Positions 53,670 to 63,394 of a stretch of DNA of 64,000 nt are shown piece by piece. Below the pieces are notes generated by a model. It saw nothing but the letters and a program-made list of their open reading frames with translations. It had not been told where the DNA came from and ran no database searches. Every line of letters begins with the position of its first letter. Positions within the stretch are counted from its first letter, which is position 1. The stretch comes from CAZHRC01 sp964533865. GTDB lineage: Bacteria > Bacillota > Clostridia > Tissierellales > Peptoniphilaceae. Position numbers and translations under genes: made by a program. Where the stretch lies: assembly GCA_964533865.1 (NCBI GenBank), contig CAZHRC010000001.1, positions 248,001 through 312,000 on the forward strand, in the 5' to 3' direction.

Positions 53670-54631
53670 TATCCCTCCTGAATTAATAATTTCAATGCAT
53701 GGGTCATGAGTTCAGCAGCTTCGTTCGGAGTTGCCGTCAAGGTCAATCCCGCTGCATGAACGTGACCGCCTCCGCCAAATTTTTTTGCAAAAGTTGATAC
53801 ATCGATCACTCGCTTGCTCCGCAAACTGACTTTCTGCTCTAGAGGGCCATACTCTTTGATCATCGCAGCTACCTCAACACCATCGATATCTCTCAGATCA
53901 CTTATCATTTCTTCAGTGTCATCCATGTGTGCGCCATTATCGGCGACCATTTTCTCAGTGACCGAGGTGATTACAAGTTTACCATCCATAAAAAATTGAG
54001 AGCGATCAAGCACCTCTTTCCATAGGGTAATTTTTCGTATAGGTGTACTCTGATAAAGGTGATAATTGATCAATTGCCTATCTGCACCGAGTGTAATGAG
54101 TTCTGCCGCCGTCTCAAACGTTTCTTTTGTAGCGGATTGGTACATGAATCGTCCAGTATCTGTTGTGATGCCATTAAATAACAAGGTTGCTGACTCTTTA
54201 GAGGGTGCGGCATTAAGCGCTTTGATAAAACGATGAACCAGTTCACAGGTCGAAGAAGCATACTTATCGACCAAGCTGACCTCTGCAAAACCTGTATTGG
54301 TAACATGATGATCGATCGTGATCGAATGGGGCGTGTTTTCGAGAATCTTTGCACCAACTCCTAATCGATGGATATCGGAAGTGTCAAGCGCGATGAAGAG
54401 ATCATAAGACTCACGCGCTTCAGAAGTAAAATGATCAAGCAACGGTAAAAAGGAAAGGTATTCGGGAATGTCGTCAAAGGACAAACAATCACAAACCTTC
54501 CCCATATTGGTCAATGTCTCGCCTAAAGCCAAGGTAGACCCGATGGCATCGCCATCGGGTTTTACATGGGCACACAAAGCGATCGTCTTTGCCGTATTGA
54601 TTAATGCTATCGCATCAGAGATATTATTCAT
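53669..54631 (-). CDS. nrnA: Bifunctional oligoribonuclease / PAP phosphatase
   Basis: A 320-residue DHH-DHHA1 phosphoesterase. Motifs are HVKPDGDAIGS, ALDTSD, the DHH triad in TIDHHVTNTGF and GGGGHVHAAG in the C-terminal domain. NrnA degrades short RNA (nanoRNA) and pAp. The start ATG 54631 overlaps the rbfA stop and matches the typical N-terminus; the ATG at 54655 would add eight residues without a ribosome site. Confidence 0.92.
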   Translation of the reverse strand: MNNISDAIALINTAKTIALCAHVKPDGDAIGSTLALGETLTNMGKVCDCLSFDDIPEYLSFLPLLDHFTSEARESYDLFIALDTSDIHRLGVGAKILENTPHSITIDHHVTNTGFAEVSLVDKYASSTCELVHRFIKALNAAPSKESATLLFNGITTDTGRFMYQSATKETFETAAELITLGADRQLINYHLYQSTPIRKITLWKEVLDRSQFFMDGKLVITSVTEKMVADNGAHMDDTEEMISDLRDIDGVEVAAMIKEYGPLEQKVSLRSKRVIDVSTFAKKFGGGGHVHAAGLTLTATPNEAAELMTHALKLLIQEG

Positions 54632-55001
54632 CTGATTTTGTTCTTCTCTCTTCATCTTGACGTTTCACCTCATCAATGAGCTTGCTCATGTAGATACCAT
54701 GTTCAATAGATTCGTCTAATTTGAAGATAAGCTCAGGAATATGACGTAGTTCTAAACTTCGACCTAACTCTTTTTTAATATAGCCTTTTGCACTCGTCAA
54801 TCCTTCTAGAGCTTTCATTTTTTCATCGTCATTTCCCAAAATAGTGACAAATATTTCTGCTTGGCTTAAATCTCTGGATACTCTTACATCACTGAGGCTG
54901 ATCATCATCATAAGCCTGGGATCTTTTAGATCAGAATTCAATAAGTTAGAAATCACCTTTTTTATTTCATTGCCTATACGGCCAACGCGTTTGTCGTTCA
55001 T
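54624..55001 (-). CDS. rbfA: Ribosome-binding factor A
   Basis: A 125-residue RbfA, a KH-like cold-shock assembly factor for the 30S subunit. RVGRIGNEIKKVISNLL, ARVFVTILG-like AEIFVTILG and RHIPELIFKLDESIEHG mark the family. It follows infB by eight bases and overlaps nrnA by eight. Confidence 0.93.
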   Translation of the reverse strand: MNDKRVGRIGNEIKKVISNLLNSDLKDPRLMMMISLSDVRVSRDLSQAEIFVTILGNDDEKMKALEGLTSAKGYIKKELGRSLELRHIPELIFKLDESIEHGIYMSKLIDEVKRQDEERRTKSDE

Positions 55002-55009
55002 TTCAACTC

Positions 55010-57151
55010 CTATTGTTTAACTTCTACCATTTCAAATCCTTCGAGAATATCGCCGTTCTTAACATCATTGTAATTCTCAATGCCAACTCCGCCTTCATAC
55101 CCATGATTTAACTCCTTAACATCATCTTTAAAGCGTCGAAGCGAGGAAATCTTGCCTTCAAAAATGACAATGTCATCTCTTAATAAACGAATCTCGCAAT
55201 TTCGCGTGAGTTTACCGCTGACCACATACACACCGGCAACCGTTCCAGCATGAGGTACTTTAAAGGTATCTCGGACTTCGGCACGTCCCAGGATGGCTTC
55301 TTTATACTTAGGTGCCAGCATACCTTTTATTGCAGCTTTAACATCATCTATGGCATCATAGATAACGCGATAAGTTCGCACATCCACATCATCAAGTTGT
55401 GCTTGTTCCAAGGCGCCTTGGTTTGGACGAACATTGAAACCAATGATAATCGCTTGTGATGCCGTTGCCAACATAATGTCAGATTCTGTAATCCCACCAA
55501 CAGCACCATGGATGATGTTCACTTTCACTTCTTCGTTGCTCAATTTTTCTAGAGAATTCTTGACTGCGTCGATTGTGCCTTTAACATCAGTTTTTACGAT
55601 AATGTTAAGATCTTTGATGGTTCCTTCGCTAATTTTTCTAAAGAGATCGTCGAGTTTTACTCCTTCGCTGGATTTCAGTTGATCATCGCGGCGTTGCATT
55701 TTGATCTTACCTGCAAAGCTACGCGCCGTCTTCTCATCCTCTACAGCGTAGATCATATCGCCAGCTTCAGGAACTTCTGATAGACCAAGAATAAGCACTG
55801 GTGTAGAAGGCAGTGCTTTCTTGACACTCTTTCCCTTATCGTCAAACATCGCTCGGATACGACCACTGGCAGATCCCGATATGACATAATCACTTGCTTT
55901 AAGTGTTCCTTTTTGTACAAGAACGGTCGCAACAGGACCTCTTCCTTTATCGAGTTGAGCTTCAATGATCATCCCGACAGCGCGCCTTTTTGGATTGGCT
56001 TTGAGCTCTTCAATTTCGGCCAACATCAGCACCATCTCTAAAAGATCATCTATTCCTAGGCCCTTGAGTGCGGAAACGCCAACCATAATGGTGTTGCCTC
56101 CCCATTCTTCAGGGATTAAACCATGATCGGCAAGCTCTTGTTTTACGCGATCCGGATTTGCAGCCTCTTTATCAATTTTATTGATCGCCACAATGATTGG
56201 AATATTTGCAGCCTTAGCATGATTAATCGCCTCAATTGTCTGAGGCATAACACCGTCGTCAGCAGCCACGACCAAAATAGCAATATCAGTGGATTGAGCG
56301 CCTCTCATACGCATAGAGGTGAAAGCTTCGTGTCCAGGTGTATCTAAAAAAACAATCTTTTGGTTGTTGACATAAGCAGTAGAAGCACCGATATGTTGCG
56401 TAATTCCGCCTGCTTCTGTGGTCGTGACAGATGTTTTACGGATAGCATCAAGTAAAGAAGTCTTTCCATGGTCAACGTGTCCCATAACCGCCACAACCGG
56501 TGGCCTTGGTTTCAAATCCTCTGGAGCATCTTCATAATCCAGCACGTTATCAAGGCTCTCTGGCTCCTCGGCGACCTCAGGAATCACCACTTTTCCAAAT
56601 TCTTGTCCTATAAGCTCAGCGTAATCGTAGTCAACCGTTTGGTTTTGGTTAGCCATTATTCCAAGCTCGATAAGTTTTGAAATGATTTGATTGACAGATA
56701 CACCCAGTTTTTCAGCAAGATCCTTGACGATAATAGTTTCGGGAATTTCAATTTCATTTGCTGCGCGTTCGGGTTTACGTATGTCTGTTTTACCCGTTTC
56801 ATTGGATCTTCTTTTGCCTTTTTTTTGAGTCATATCATCGGTGGCCACAGTTGGTTCTTTTTTATCTTTAGTGGATTGCTTTCCAGAAGTAGCAAGGCCT
56901 TCTTTCGCTTTTGGTTTGCTTTTTTTTATGTTTTTTTCCTCTTGTTTTTGTATCTGCTCTTCTATTACAGCCGTTTCAGTACTCTTAGATTCTTCTTCTG
57001 CGAAATATTCTCGAATGATTTCAAGATTTTCACCTTCCAAGACGGACATATGGCTCTTTATGTCCAAATTAAAAGATTTAAGAAGTTCAACAAACTCTTT
57101 TGTTGGGATCTTGTACTCTTTAGCCAATTCATATACTCTTACTTTTGTCAT
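55010..57151 (-). CDS. infB: Translation initiation factor IF-2
   Basis: A 713-residue IF-2. A short IF2-N motif (about 1-55), a Lys/Glu-rich linker (about 60-130), a second IF2-N (about 137-190), the G domain with GHVDHGKTSLL, DTPGHEAF and NKID, and the C-terminal initiator-tRNA-binding domains appear in order. It positions fMet-tRNA on the 30S subunit. The linker is short compared with enteric IF-2. Confidence 0.97.
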   Translation of the reverse strand: MTKVRVYELAKEYKIPTKEFVELLKSFNLDIKSHMSVLEGENLEIIREYFAEEESKSTETAVIEEQIQKQEEKNIKKSKPKAKEGLATSGKQSTKDKKEPTVATDDMTQKKGKRRSNETGKTDIRKPERAANEIEIPETIIVKDLAEKLGVSVNQIISKLIELGIMANQNQTVDYDYAELIGQEFGKVVIPEVAEEPESLDNVLDYEDAPEDLKPRPPVVAVMGHVDHGKTSLLDAIRKTSVTTTEAGGITQHIGASTAYVNNQKIVFLDTPGHEAFTSMRMRGAQSTDIAILVVAADDGVMPQTIEAINHAKAANIPIIVAINKIDKEAANPDRVKQELADHGLIPEEWGGNTIMVGVSALKGLGIDDLLEMVLMLAEIEELKANPKRRAVGMIIEAQLDKGRGPVATVLVQKGTLKASDYVISGSASGRIRAMFDDKGKSVKKALPSTPVLILGLSEVPEAGDMIYAVEDEKTARSFAGKIKMQRRDDQLKSSEGVKLDDLFRKISEGTIKDLNIIVKTDVKGTIDAVKNSLEKLSNEEVKVNIIHGAVGGITESDIMLATASQAIIIGFNVRPNQGALEQAQLDDVDVRTYRVIYDAIDDVKAAIKGMLAPKYKEAILGRAEVRDTFKVPHAGTVAGVYVVSGKLTRNCEIRLLRDDIVIFEGKISSLRRFKDDVKELNHGYEGGVGIENYNDVKNGDILEGFEMVEVKQ

Positions 57152-57161
57152 AAGCTACCTC

Positions 57162-57434
57162 CTAGTGTGCACTGTTCTCTACATAGTCCATAATCTCCTT
57201 ATATAGTGATTCGTCTATAGATGTACTGAGCGCTTTTTCTAATTTTCTATTCTTCGCCGCAAGTTCGATACATTTGCTATTATTGCAAACATAGGCACCT
57301 CTACCATTAACTTTTCCGGTGAGATCTAGAACGATGCCTTGTTCTTTGTTATTGACTATGCGCAACAACTCTTTCTTTGGTTTGTTTTCGTTGCACACGA
57401 CACATTTCCTAATGGGAATCTTCTTCTGTTTCAT
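57162..57434 (-). CDS. ylxR: YlxR-family nucleic-acid-binding protein
   Basis: A 90-residue YlxR (DUF448) protein. RKCVVCNENKPKKELLRIV (about 8-26) and NGRGAYVC are the family marks. In Bacillus it binds RNA/nucleoid and affects RNase P and transcription. The start is ATG 57434, within the last 26 bases of nusA, based on domain length and a GAGG upstream; ATG 57446 is possible. The L7Ae-like gene often found next (ylxQ) is missing, so infB follows directly. Confidence 0.87.
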   Translation of the reverse strand: MKQKKIPIRKCVVCNENKPKKELLRIVNNKEQGIVLDLTGKVNGRGAYVCNNSKCIELAAKNRKLEKALSTSIDESLYKEIMDYVENSAH

Positions 57435-58590
57435 CTGTGTTTTCATCCTCGCTTGTTTCATGTTCATCTTCAAGAGAAGACGGTTCTGCATCGACATCGC
57501 GATTCTTTTTCTTTAGAACATCGACCAAATAGGGATCTTCACCTTCGAGCTCGAGGGTGTGTTGTTGAGATACCCCTTTAATATCTATTTTCCAACCTGT
57601 CAGCTTAGCTGCAAGCCGAACATTTTGACCTTCTTTTCCAATAGCTAAAGACAATTGATCATCAGGAACAACCACTCGTGCCGCTTTTTCCTCTTCGTTA
57701 ATGATGACAGAAACGACATCTGAAGGACTTAAGCTGTTGGCAATAAAAGTTTTTATATCTTTGTCCCAAACAATAATGTCGATTTTTTCGCCTTGCAATT
57801 CATCGACGATAGCGTTAACACGGACGCCTTTAAATCCGACACATGCACCAACTGAATCCACATCAGGATCCTTTGAAAAAACTGCAATTTTTGTTCTTGA
57901 ACCGGCTTCACGTGAGATCGAAAAAATCTCTACCGTGCCGTCGTGAATTTCAGGGACTTCTAGCTCAAACAAACGAACAATTAAGCCTGGATCCGTTCTT
58001 GATAAAATAATCTGCGCGCCTTTCGAAGTGTTTTTGACTTCGGAAATATATAATTTTATTCGATCGTTAACTTCGTAGTGTTCTTCCTGAACCTGTTCAT
58101 TAGGCGGAACAATTCCTTCGGTTTTTCCTAAATCGATATAGATACAATTGCGGTCGATACGGTGAATGTTACCAGTAATAATCTCTTTTTCGCGGTTAAT
58201 AAAATCGCCGTAAATAACATCGCGCTCAGCGTCTTTGATCGCTTGAATGACGATGTTTCGTGCAGTTTGAGCAGCAATGCGACCAAAATTCATAGGCGTA
58301 ACTTCTTCTGTAAGCTGGTCTCCTAGCTGGACCGCCTTACTTATCTCTAGCGCTTTATCAAAGACGATTTCCTGAATGGGGTCTTCGACTTCTTCTACGA
58401 CTGTTTTAATGGCATAAACCGAGATCTTTCCGGTTTCCTTGTCTATTTTTACCGATACATTCGCATTATCATTGTAATTTTTAGCATAGCTCTTGATCAG
58501 CGCTTTTTCAATAGCATCAAATATAACATCACGCGATATGCCTTTCTCGCGTTCTATTTCATCTAAAGCAGCAATAAAGTCTGCATTCAT
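57409..58590 (-). CDS. nusA: Transcription termination/antitermination factor NusA
   Basis: A 393-residue NusA. The N-terminal polymerase-binding domain (1-125), S1 (about 135-200) and two KH domains (about 205-345, GACVGFKGVRVNAIVDEL and AIGKEGQNVRLAAKLTGW) are followed by an acidic tail. The acidic repeats of enteric NusA are absent, as usual in Firmicutes. It modulates pausing and termination, and may govern its own operon through the leader hairpin upstream of rimP. Confidence 0.96.
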   Translation of the reverse strand: MNADFIAALDEIEREKGISRDVIFDAIEKALIKSYAKNYNDNANVSVKIDKETGKISVYAIKTVVEEVEDPIQEIVFDKALEISKAVQLGDQLTEEVTPMNFGRIAAQTARNIVIQAIKDAERDVIYGDFINREKEIITGNIHRIDRNCIYIDLGKTEGIVPPNEQVQEEHYEVNDRIKLYISEVKNTSKGAQIILSRTDPGLIVRLFELEVPEIHDGTVEIFSISREAGSRTKIAVFSKDPDVDSVGACVGFKGVRVNAIVDELQGEKIDIIVWDKDIKTFIANSLSPSDVVSVIINEEEKAARVVVPDDQLSLAIGKEGQNVRLAAKLTGWKIDIKGVSQQHTLELEGEDPYLVDVLKKKNRDVDAEPSSLEDEHETSEDENTDETEEDSH

Positions 58591-58600
58591 CGCATTCCCC

Positions 58601-59059
58601 CTAAAATACTATCGCAATTTTAATCTTTGCGATGTCCTTTCTCAAAAAACTCTTAGTATTTCCATCTAAATTTAAAGAGATTTCTTCTTCATTATAGCTT
58701 TCTAATGTCCCAGTAACGATTTTTTGTCCATCATGAGCCCTGTAAAAATGACAATTTACTAAAATGCCAATATTGCGTTCCAAGTCTATGTCCGATTTTA
58801 ACGCGCGATTTAGATCGGGGGATGATACCTCCAATAAATAGGCGTTTTTTATAGGATCTAGCCGATCGAGTTCGTCGCTTATGACGGCGCTAGCCTTCTC
58901 GCAGTCTTCTATTGTCGTTCCTTGTTCATTGTAGATGAAAAACCGAAGGATATTGTCGCCATGCTCGCGAATAAATTCGATGTCGACGATTTCATAGCCC
59001 AGCGTCTCAATTGACGGTGCGATTTCGCCCCATAACTGTTCAATTTGTTGTTTGTTCAT
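58601..59059 (-). CDS. rimP: Ribosome maturation factor RimP
   Basis: A 152-residue RimP for 30S assembly. LGYEIVDIEFIREHGDNILRFFI, the CEKASAVISDELD helix and YLLEVSSPDLNRAL are family features. The start ATG 59059 lies five bases after a GGGGGGAG site; a longer frame to 59134 would run through the leader hairpin. It is the first gene of the nusA-infB operon. Confidence 0.92.
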   Translation of the reverse strand: MNKQQIEQLWGEIAPSIETLGYEIVDIEFIREHGDNILRFFIYNEQGTTIEDCEKASAVISDELDRLDPIKNAYLLEVSSPDLNRALKSDIDLERNIGILVNCHFYRAHDGQKIVTGTLESYNEEEISLNLDGNTKSFLRKDIAKIKIAIVF

Positions 59060-59080
59060 GTCGCTCCCCCCTCTCCGTCT

Positions 59081-59113
59081 GAACGAAATAAGAGCGGGCA
59101 CCCCCACTCTTAT
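59081..59113 (-). promoter_or_regulatory. Leader terminator-like hairpin before rimP
   Basis: An 11-bp stem (59103-59113 with 59088-59098, one G-U) and a four-base loop are followed on the minus strand by TTTCGTTC. It lies between the rimP promoter and start codon. In B. subtilis NusA acts on a leader terminator before ylxS (rimP), so this may be the same attenuator; it could also end polC transcripts. Confidence 0.6.
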
Positions 59114-59134
59114 CTCCAATGTGTTATTGATCAT

Positions 59135-59163
59135 ATTATACCACCAAAAGGGCTGAATAACAA
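59135..59163 (-). promoter_or_regulatory. Promoter of the rimP-nusA-infB operon
   Basis: On the minus strand TTGTTA (59158-59163), a 17-base spacer and TATAAT (59135-59140) preceded by TGG (extended -10). It begins just after the polC stop. Confidence 0.78.
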
Positions 59164-59164
59164 G

Positions 59165-62100
59165 CTAGAAGAAGCTTAGTTGATTTGTCTCCTGGAGGCC
59201 TTCCATGATTCCGAGATCTTTAATCGAGGCAACTGCAGTTTTTGTGGCACCTGTTCGTTTTGCAAAATCTTCGAATGAGATAAATGATCCATTCTCTTTC
59301 TCTGCTAAAATCGCCTCTGCAAGTGCATCTGAAACACCATCCATGACTGACAGAGGCGGAATAACTTCTCCTTGTTCAGATACCCCAAATCTACTCGCAT
59401 TTGATTTGTCAATAGAGATCTCTCCGATGCCAAACCCTCTGGCATACATTTCTTCAGCTACCTCTAAGACCGAATAGACTTCTTTTTCCTTTGATGTCGC
59501 TCCTTTACCAAGCTTGTCAATACGTAACATTTCACTTTTAATCGAAACTTGTCCACCTCTTACAATTTCATATGGAAAATTTGCTATCTTCGTTGTGTAA
59601 TAGGTCGCATAGAACTCTAAAGGATGATGTACTTTAAAGTACGCGATTCTATAACTCATCAACACATAAGCGACCGCATGTGCCTTGGGAAACATGTATT
59701 TGATTTTTTCACAGGAATCTATATACCATTCTGGCACTTCAAAAGATCTCATGTAGTCCTGAGTATCTAAATCCAATGATTTTCCCTTACGTACAGTTTC
59801 CATTATTTGAAACGCTATTTTCTTATCAAGTCCTTTTTGGATCAAATAGATCATAATATCGTCTCTAGTACAGATGGTATTTTTTAATTCTGCGATCCCT
59901 TCTTGGATTAAGTATTGAGCGTTCCCAAGCCATACGTCCGTGCCATGAGAGAGTCCACTGATACGAACCAGTTCTGCAAATGTCGTTGGTTTTGTATCGG
60001 AAAGCATCTGGCGAACAAACCCTGTACCAAATTCTGGTATTCCAAGAGTTCCAATAGCATCATTTGAATAGGCAGTTTTAATGTTTAGAGATTCTGTAGA
60101 AGAGAATAGATTCATGGTATCCTCATCATCGATTGGAATTTTAAGCGGATCTATCCCGGTCAAGTCCTGAAGCATACGAATAATTGAAGGGACATCGTGT
60201 CCAAGTAGATCTAATTTCAGTATGCGTCCGCTAAGTGATTTATAGCTAAAGTGTGTGGTGATCACACCCGACTTAGGATCATCGGCAGGATATTGAATCG
60301 GTGTAAATTCGTGAATGTCTTTATTGTGCGGTAAAATCATAACGCCACCTGGGTGTTGTCCAGTCGTACGCTTTACACCGACCAATTTATCTTGATAGTG
60401 TCGTATTTCTGCAGGATTCAATGTAAGGTCTCTCTCTTCCTGATACTTCTTAATGTAACCATATGCGGTGTTTTCTTTTATTGCACTAATGGTACCAGCA
60501 CGAAACACATTACCTTTTCCAAAAATTTCTTCTGTGTATTGGTGAATTGTCGGTTGGTATTCACCGGCAAAATTCAGATCGATATCTGGTTCTTTATCTC
60601 CGTCAAATCCAAGAAATACTTCAAAGGGAATATCATGGCCATCTTTTAACATCATCGCTCCGCAACTGGGACATAATTTATCAGGTAGGTCGACACCTGA
60701 TTGATATGCGGTATCGATGTTAAAATCGGAATGGTGACACTCTAAACACACATAGTGTGGTGGCAAGGGATTAACTTCAGTAATATCTGCCATCGTCGCC
60801 ACGAAAGACGATCCAACAGATCCTCTAGATCCCACGAGGTAGCCATCTTCATTTGATTTTAGCACCAGTTTTTGAGAAATAATGTATAAAACCGCATAAC
60901 CATTAGCGATAATCGAATTGAGCTCCCTCTCAAGGCGTTTTTCCACAATCTCCGGAAGGACGGAGCCGTAGATCGATGTCGCTTTTCGGTAAGTCGTCTC
61001 ACGTAATTCATTGTCAGACCCTTCTATAATCGGAGGAAAGGTGCCGTTGGGAATGGGAGTGATTTCTTCCGCGCTATCCATGAGTTTTTGAGGATTCTCT
61101 AGAACAATTCGCTCTGCGTGTTCTTGCTCGAGATAATAAAAACCATCAAGCATCTCCTGAGTTGTACGCATATAGTACTGCGGAATCCTTTCAACATCGC
61201 GACGATTTCTGCTTGCAATGAGGATTTTTCGAAACCGATAATCATTGGGATCTAGATATCTGACGTTGCCAACAGCAATAACGTTCTTGTTGAATCGTTC
61301 ACCCAATTCAATTAGTGAATGATTGATTTGAGCAAGGTGTTTTTCACTAGCAACCTCACCACGATCAATTAAATGCTGGGTTCCATCAATAGGTTCGACT
61401 TGTATGCAGTCATAGAACTGAGCAATTTCTTCGATGGTTTGTTGCGATAAATTATTTTTAACGGCACTAAAGAGTTCGCCTTCGCTATAACCCGACGCGA
61501 GGACTAATCCTTCGCGGTATTTCTCAAGAACGGCTTTTGTGATTCCAGGTTCTCTAAAAAAGAAATTCATATTAGCCTCAGAAACAATGTGATAAAGATT
61601 CTCTAAGCCGACATGATTCAATACGTATAGAACAATCGTTGAACTTTGGTTTCTAGATTTTGGCCATTCTGTTTTTAGTTGATTGAGCTGCCCTAAATCT
61701 CTCAGCTCACCGGGAACCATGGCCAACAACTTTAAAAAGACTTCACTGGTCGCGACTGCGTCGTCTGATGCCCTATGGTGATTGAGCAAGCGCACCCCTA
61801 AGTTTTTTGACAATGTATTTAATTTGTGATTGTTGAGTCGTGGCATGAGCGCCCTGCCCATATTGACCGTATCAATATAAGAAGGTTCAAATTCAACCCC
61901 TAGCCTCCTGCAGTTTTCAGAAATGAAACCAATATCAAAATTAGCATTATGTGCCACGTATACGCTATTTTTTGAAAAATCCAAAAAAGCTCCCATAACC
62001 TGATCGATAGTCGGAGCTTTATGTACCATTTGATTCGTAATCCCAGTGAGTTTGGTAATTTCTTCGCTAATGACCATCTCTGGATTAACAAGGGTTTGAA

Positions 62101-63385
62101 AGGTGTCTGCTATTTGTCCATCGATGATGCGAACAGCGCCTATCTCTGTGATTCTATCATTGTATTTAGAGAACCCTGTGGTCTCAATATCAAATACAGT
62201 GACATCACTTGACCTATCCTTTCCATCACAGGAGTACGCTATGGGTAAAAAATCAGTTAATAGGCGAAGCTCCAGACCATAAAGCACTTTTTTATTGTAT
62301 TTCTTACCTAGCGCATAAGCTTCGGGATAGCATTGGACGCTACCAGCATCGGTAATAGCCACTCCCGTATGTCCCCACTCATCCAATCGCTTAAAAAGGT
62401 CTTTCAATTCAACAAAACCATCCAAGGTCGTCATTTTAGTGTGGAGAACTAACTCCGTACGCTTTACCTTAGCATTGTCTTCGCGATGATCCATCTGTGC
62501 ACTCGCAATACTCTCGACGAATAACAACTGAGTTCGAGCAAATTGATCGTAACGAAGATTTCCTTGAACACGGTATTCCTGCCCATCGATTAGATTATCG
62601 TGCAAAAGTTGAGACTTTTCTTGCGGAACGAACAACTTGCATGAAACCGCATTAGGACTTGAAACGAGATCAAACGTTAAAAATTCAGTACCTGTTCGGG
62701 TTGTGCGAAATTCAATCTGTTTCATCGTACCTTCAACGACTTGCTGTGAAAAATCTTCAACGAGTTCAGTCATTTTGATGGCTTTGTTCTTGATGTTTTG
62801 TCCAAAAAATAACTTACTAGTCGCGTCTGATTTCTTTTTATCGGTTTTTACTTGGGATGGTGGGGCGTAGCGAACCATAACAGTCTCTTGTTCTTCCTTG
62901 AACGCAAGAAATTTGTCAGGATTAAAAGCATCATTCCATTCTAATAAGAGGTTAACATCTTTCTCCCATCTTTCTTTTATCCCTTGAGCAATTCGTTTAT
63001 CTATCGCCAAGGCATTTAAACGGTCAAATTGTATTTGATTACCCACTCGCCATCTAAAGGTATGGTTGACTTCGTCGTAATCAAATTCTGACCCTTGCGG
63101 CCCTCTTACACCTTGTACTGTGCAAATATCTAAAGCTAATTCTAGAACGGATTGTAATGAAAACTCATCGACCGCCACATCGGTAATTTTAAGATTCAAA
63201 GTCATCGTCGGAAAATAAGATTCCCAAGCCGATTTGAAACGTTCAATATCTTTATCGCTAAAAGAAGTTGGGACTTCTAACTTCAATGAGCATTCTAAGG
63301 TAGATCGGTTGACTTCAACATCGGCTATATGAGTTTTAGAAAAATTCACGTCGCCTTCAAGGCCTAAATACTCCAATAATTTCAA
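59165..63385 (-). CDS. polC: DNA polymerase III PolC
   Basis: A 1406-residue Gram-positive PolC. An N-terminal domain and OB fold (to about 320) precede a PHP domain (from about 325), which is split by a DEDD proofreading exonuclease (about 393-560, FDIETTGF). A zinc cysteine set (CLEC, CPSC near 870-905), the catalytic GFDGDKEPDIDLNF (about 925-940) and a C-terminal helix-hairpin-helix region follow. It replicates the chromosome. The start codon is TTG, five bases after AGGAGG (63391-63396), which may limit synthesis. It follows ispG by nine bases. Confidence 0.96.
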   Translation of the reverse strand: MKLLEYLGLEGDVNFSKTHIADVEVNRSTLECSLKLEVPTSFSDKDIERFKSAWESYFPTMTLNLKITDVAVDEFSLQSVLELALDICTVQGVRGPQGSEFDYDEVNHTFRWRVGNQIQFDRLNALAIDKRIAQGIKERWEKDVNLLLEWNDAFNPDKFLAFKEEQETVMVRYAPPSQVKTDKKKSDATSKLFFGQNIKNKAIKMTELVEDFSQQVVEGTMKQIEFRTTRTGTEFLTFDLVSSPNAVSCKLFVPQEKSQLLHDNLIDGQEYRVQGNLRYDQFARTQLLFVESIASAQMDHREDNAKVKRTELVLHTKMTTLDGFVELKDLFKRLDEWGHTGVAITDAGSVQCYPEAYALGKKYNKKVLYGLELRLLTDFLPIAYSCDGKDRSSDVTVFDIETTGFSKYNDRITEIGAVRIIDGQIADTFQTLVNPEMVISEEITKLTGITNQMVHKAPTIDQVMGAFLDFSKNSVYVAHNANFDIGFISENCRRLGVEFEPSYIDTVNMGRALMPRLNNHKLNTLSKNLGVRLLNHHRASDDAVATSEVFLKLLAMVPGELRDLGQLNQLKTEWPKSRNQSSTIVLYVLNHVGLENLYHIVSEANMNFFFREPGITKAVLEKYREGLVLASGYSEGELFSAVKNNLSQQTIEEIAQFYDCIQVEPIDGTQHLIDRGEVASEKHLAQINHSLIELGERFNKNVIAVGNVRYLDPNDYRFRKILIASRNRRDVERIPQYYMRTTQEMLDGFYYLEQEHAERIVLENPQKLMDSAEEITPIPNGTFPPIIEGSDNELRETTYRKATSIYGSVLPEIVEKRLERELNSIIANGYAVLYIISQKLVLKSNEDGYLVGSRGSVGSSFVATMADITEVNPLPPHYVCLECHHSDFNIDTAYQSGVDLPDKLCPSCGAMMLKDGHDIPFEVFLGFDGDKEPDIDLNFAGEYQPTIHQYTEEIFGKGNVFRAGTISAIKENTAYGYIKKYQEERDLTLNPAEIRHYQDKLVGVKRTTGQHPGGVMILPHNKDIHEFTPIQYPADDPKSGVITTHFSYKSLSGRILKLDLLGHDVPSIIRMLQDLTGIDPLKIPIDDEDTMNLFSSTESLNIKTAYSNDAIGTLGIPEFGTGFVRQMLSDTKPTTFAELVRISGLSHGTDVWLGNAQYLIQEGIAELKNTICTRDDIMIYLIQKGLDKKIAFQIMETVRKGKSLDLDTQDYMRSFEVPEWYIDSCEKIKYMFPKAHAVAYVLMSYRIAYFKVHHPLEFYATYYTTKIANFPYEIVRGGQVSIKSEMLRIDKLGKGATSKEKEVYSVLEVAEEMYARGFGIGEISIDKSNASRFGVSEQGEVIPPLSVMDGVSDALAEAILAEKENGSFISFEDFAKRTGATKTAVASIKDLGIMEGLQETNQLSFF

Positions 63386-63394
63386 AAAGACCTC

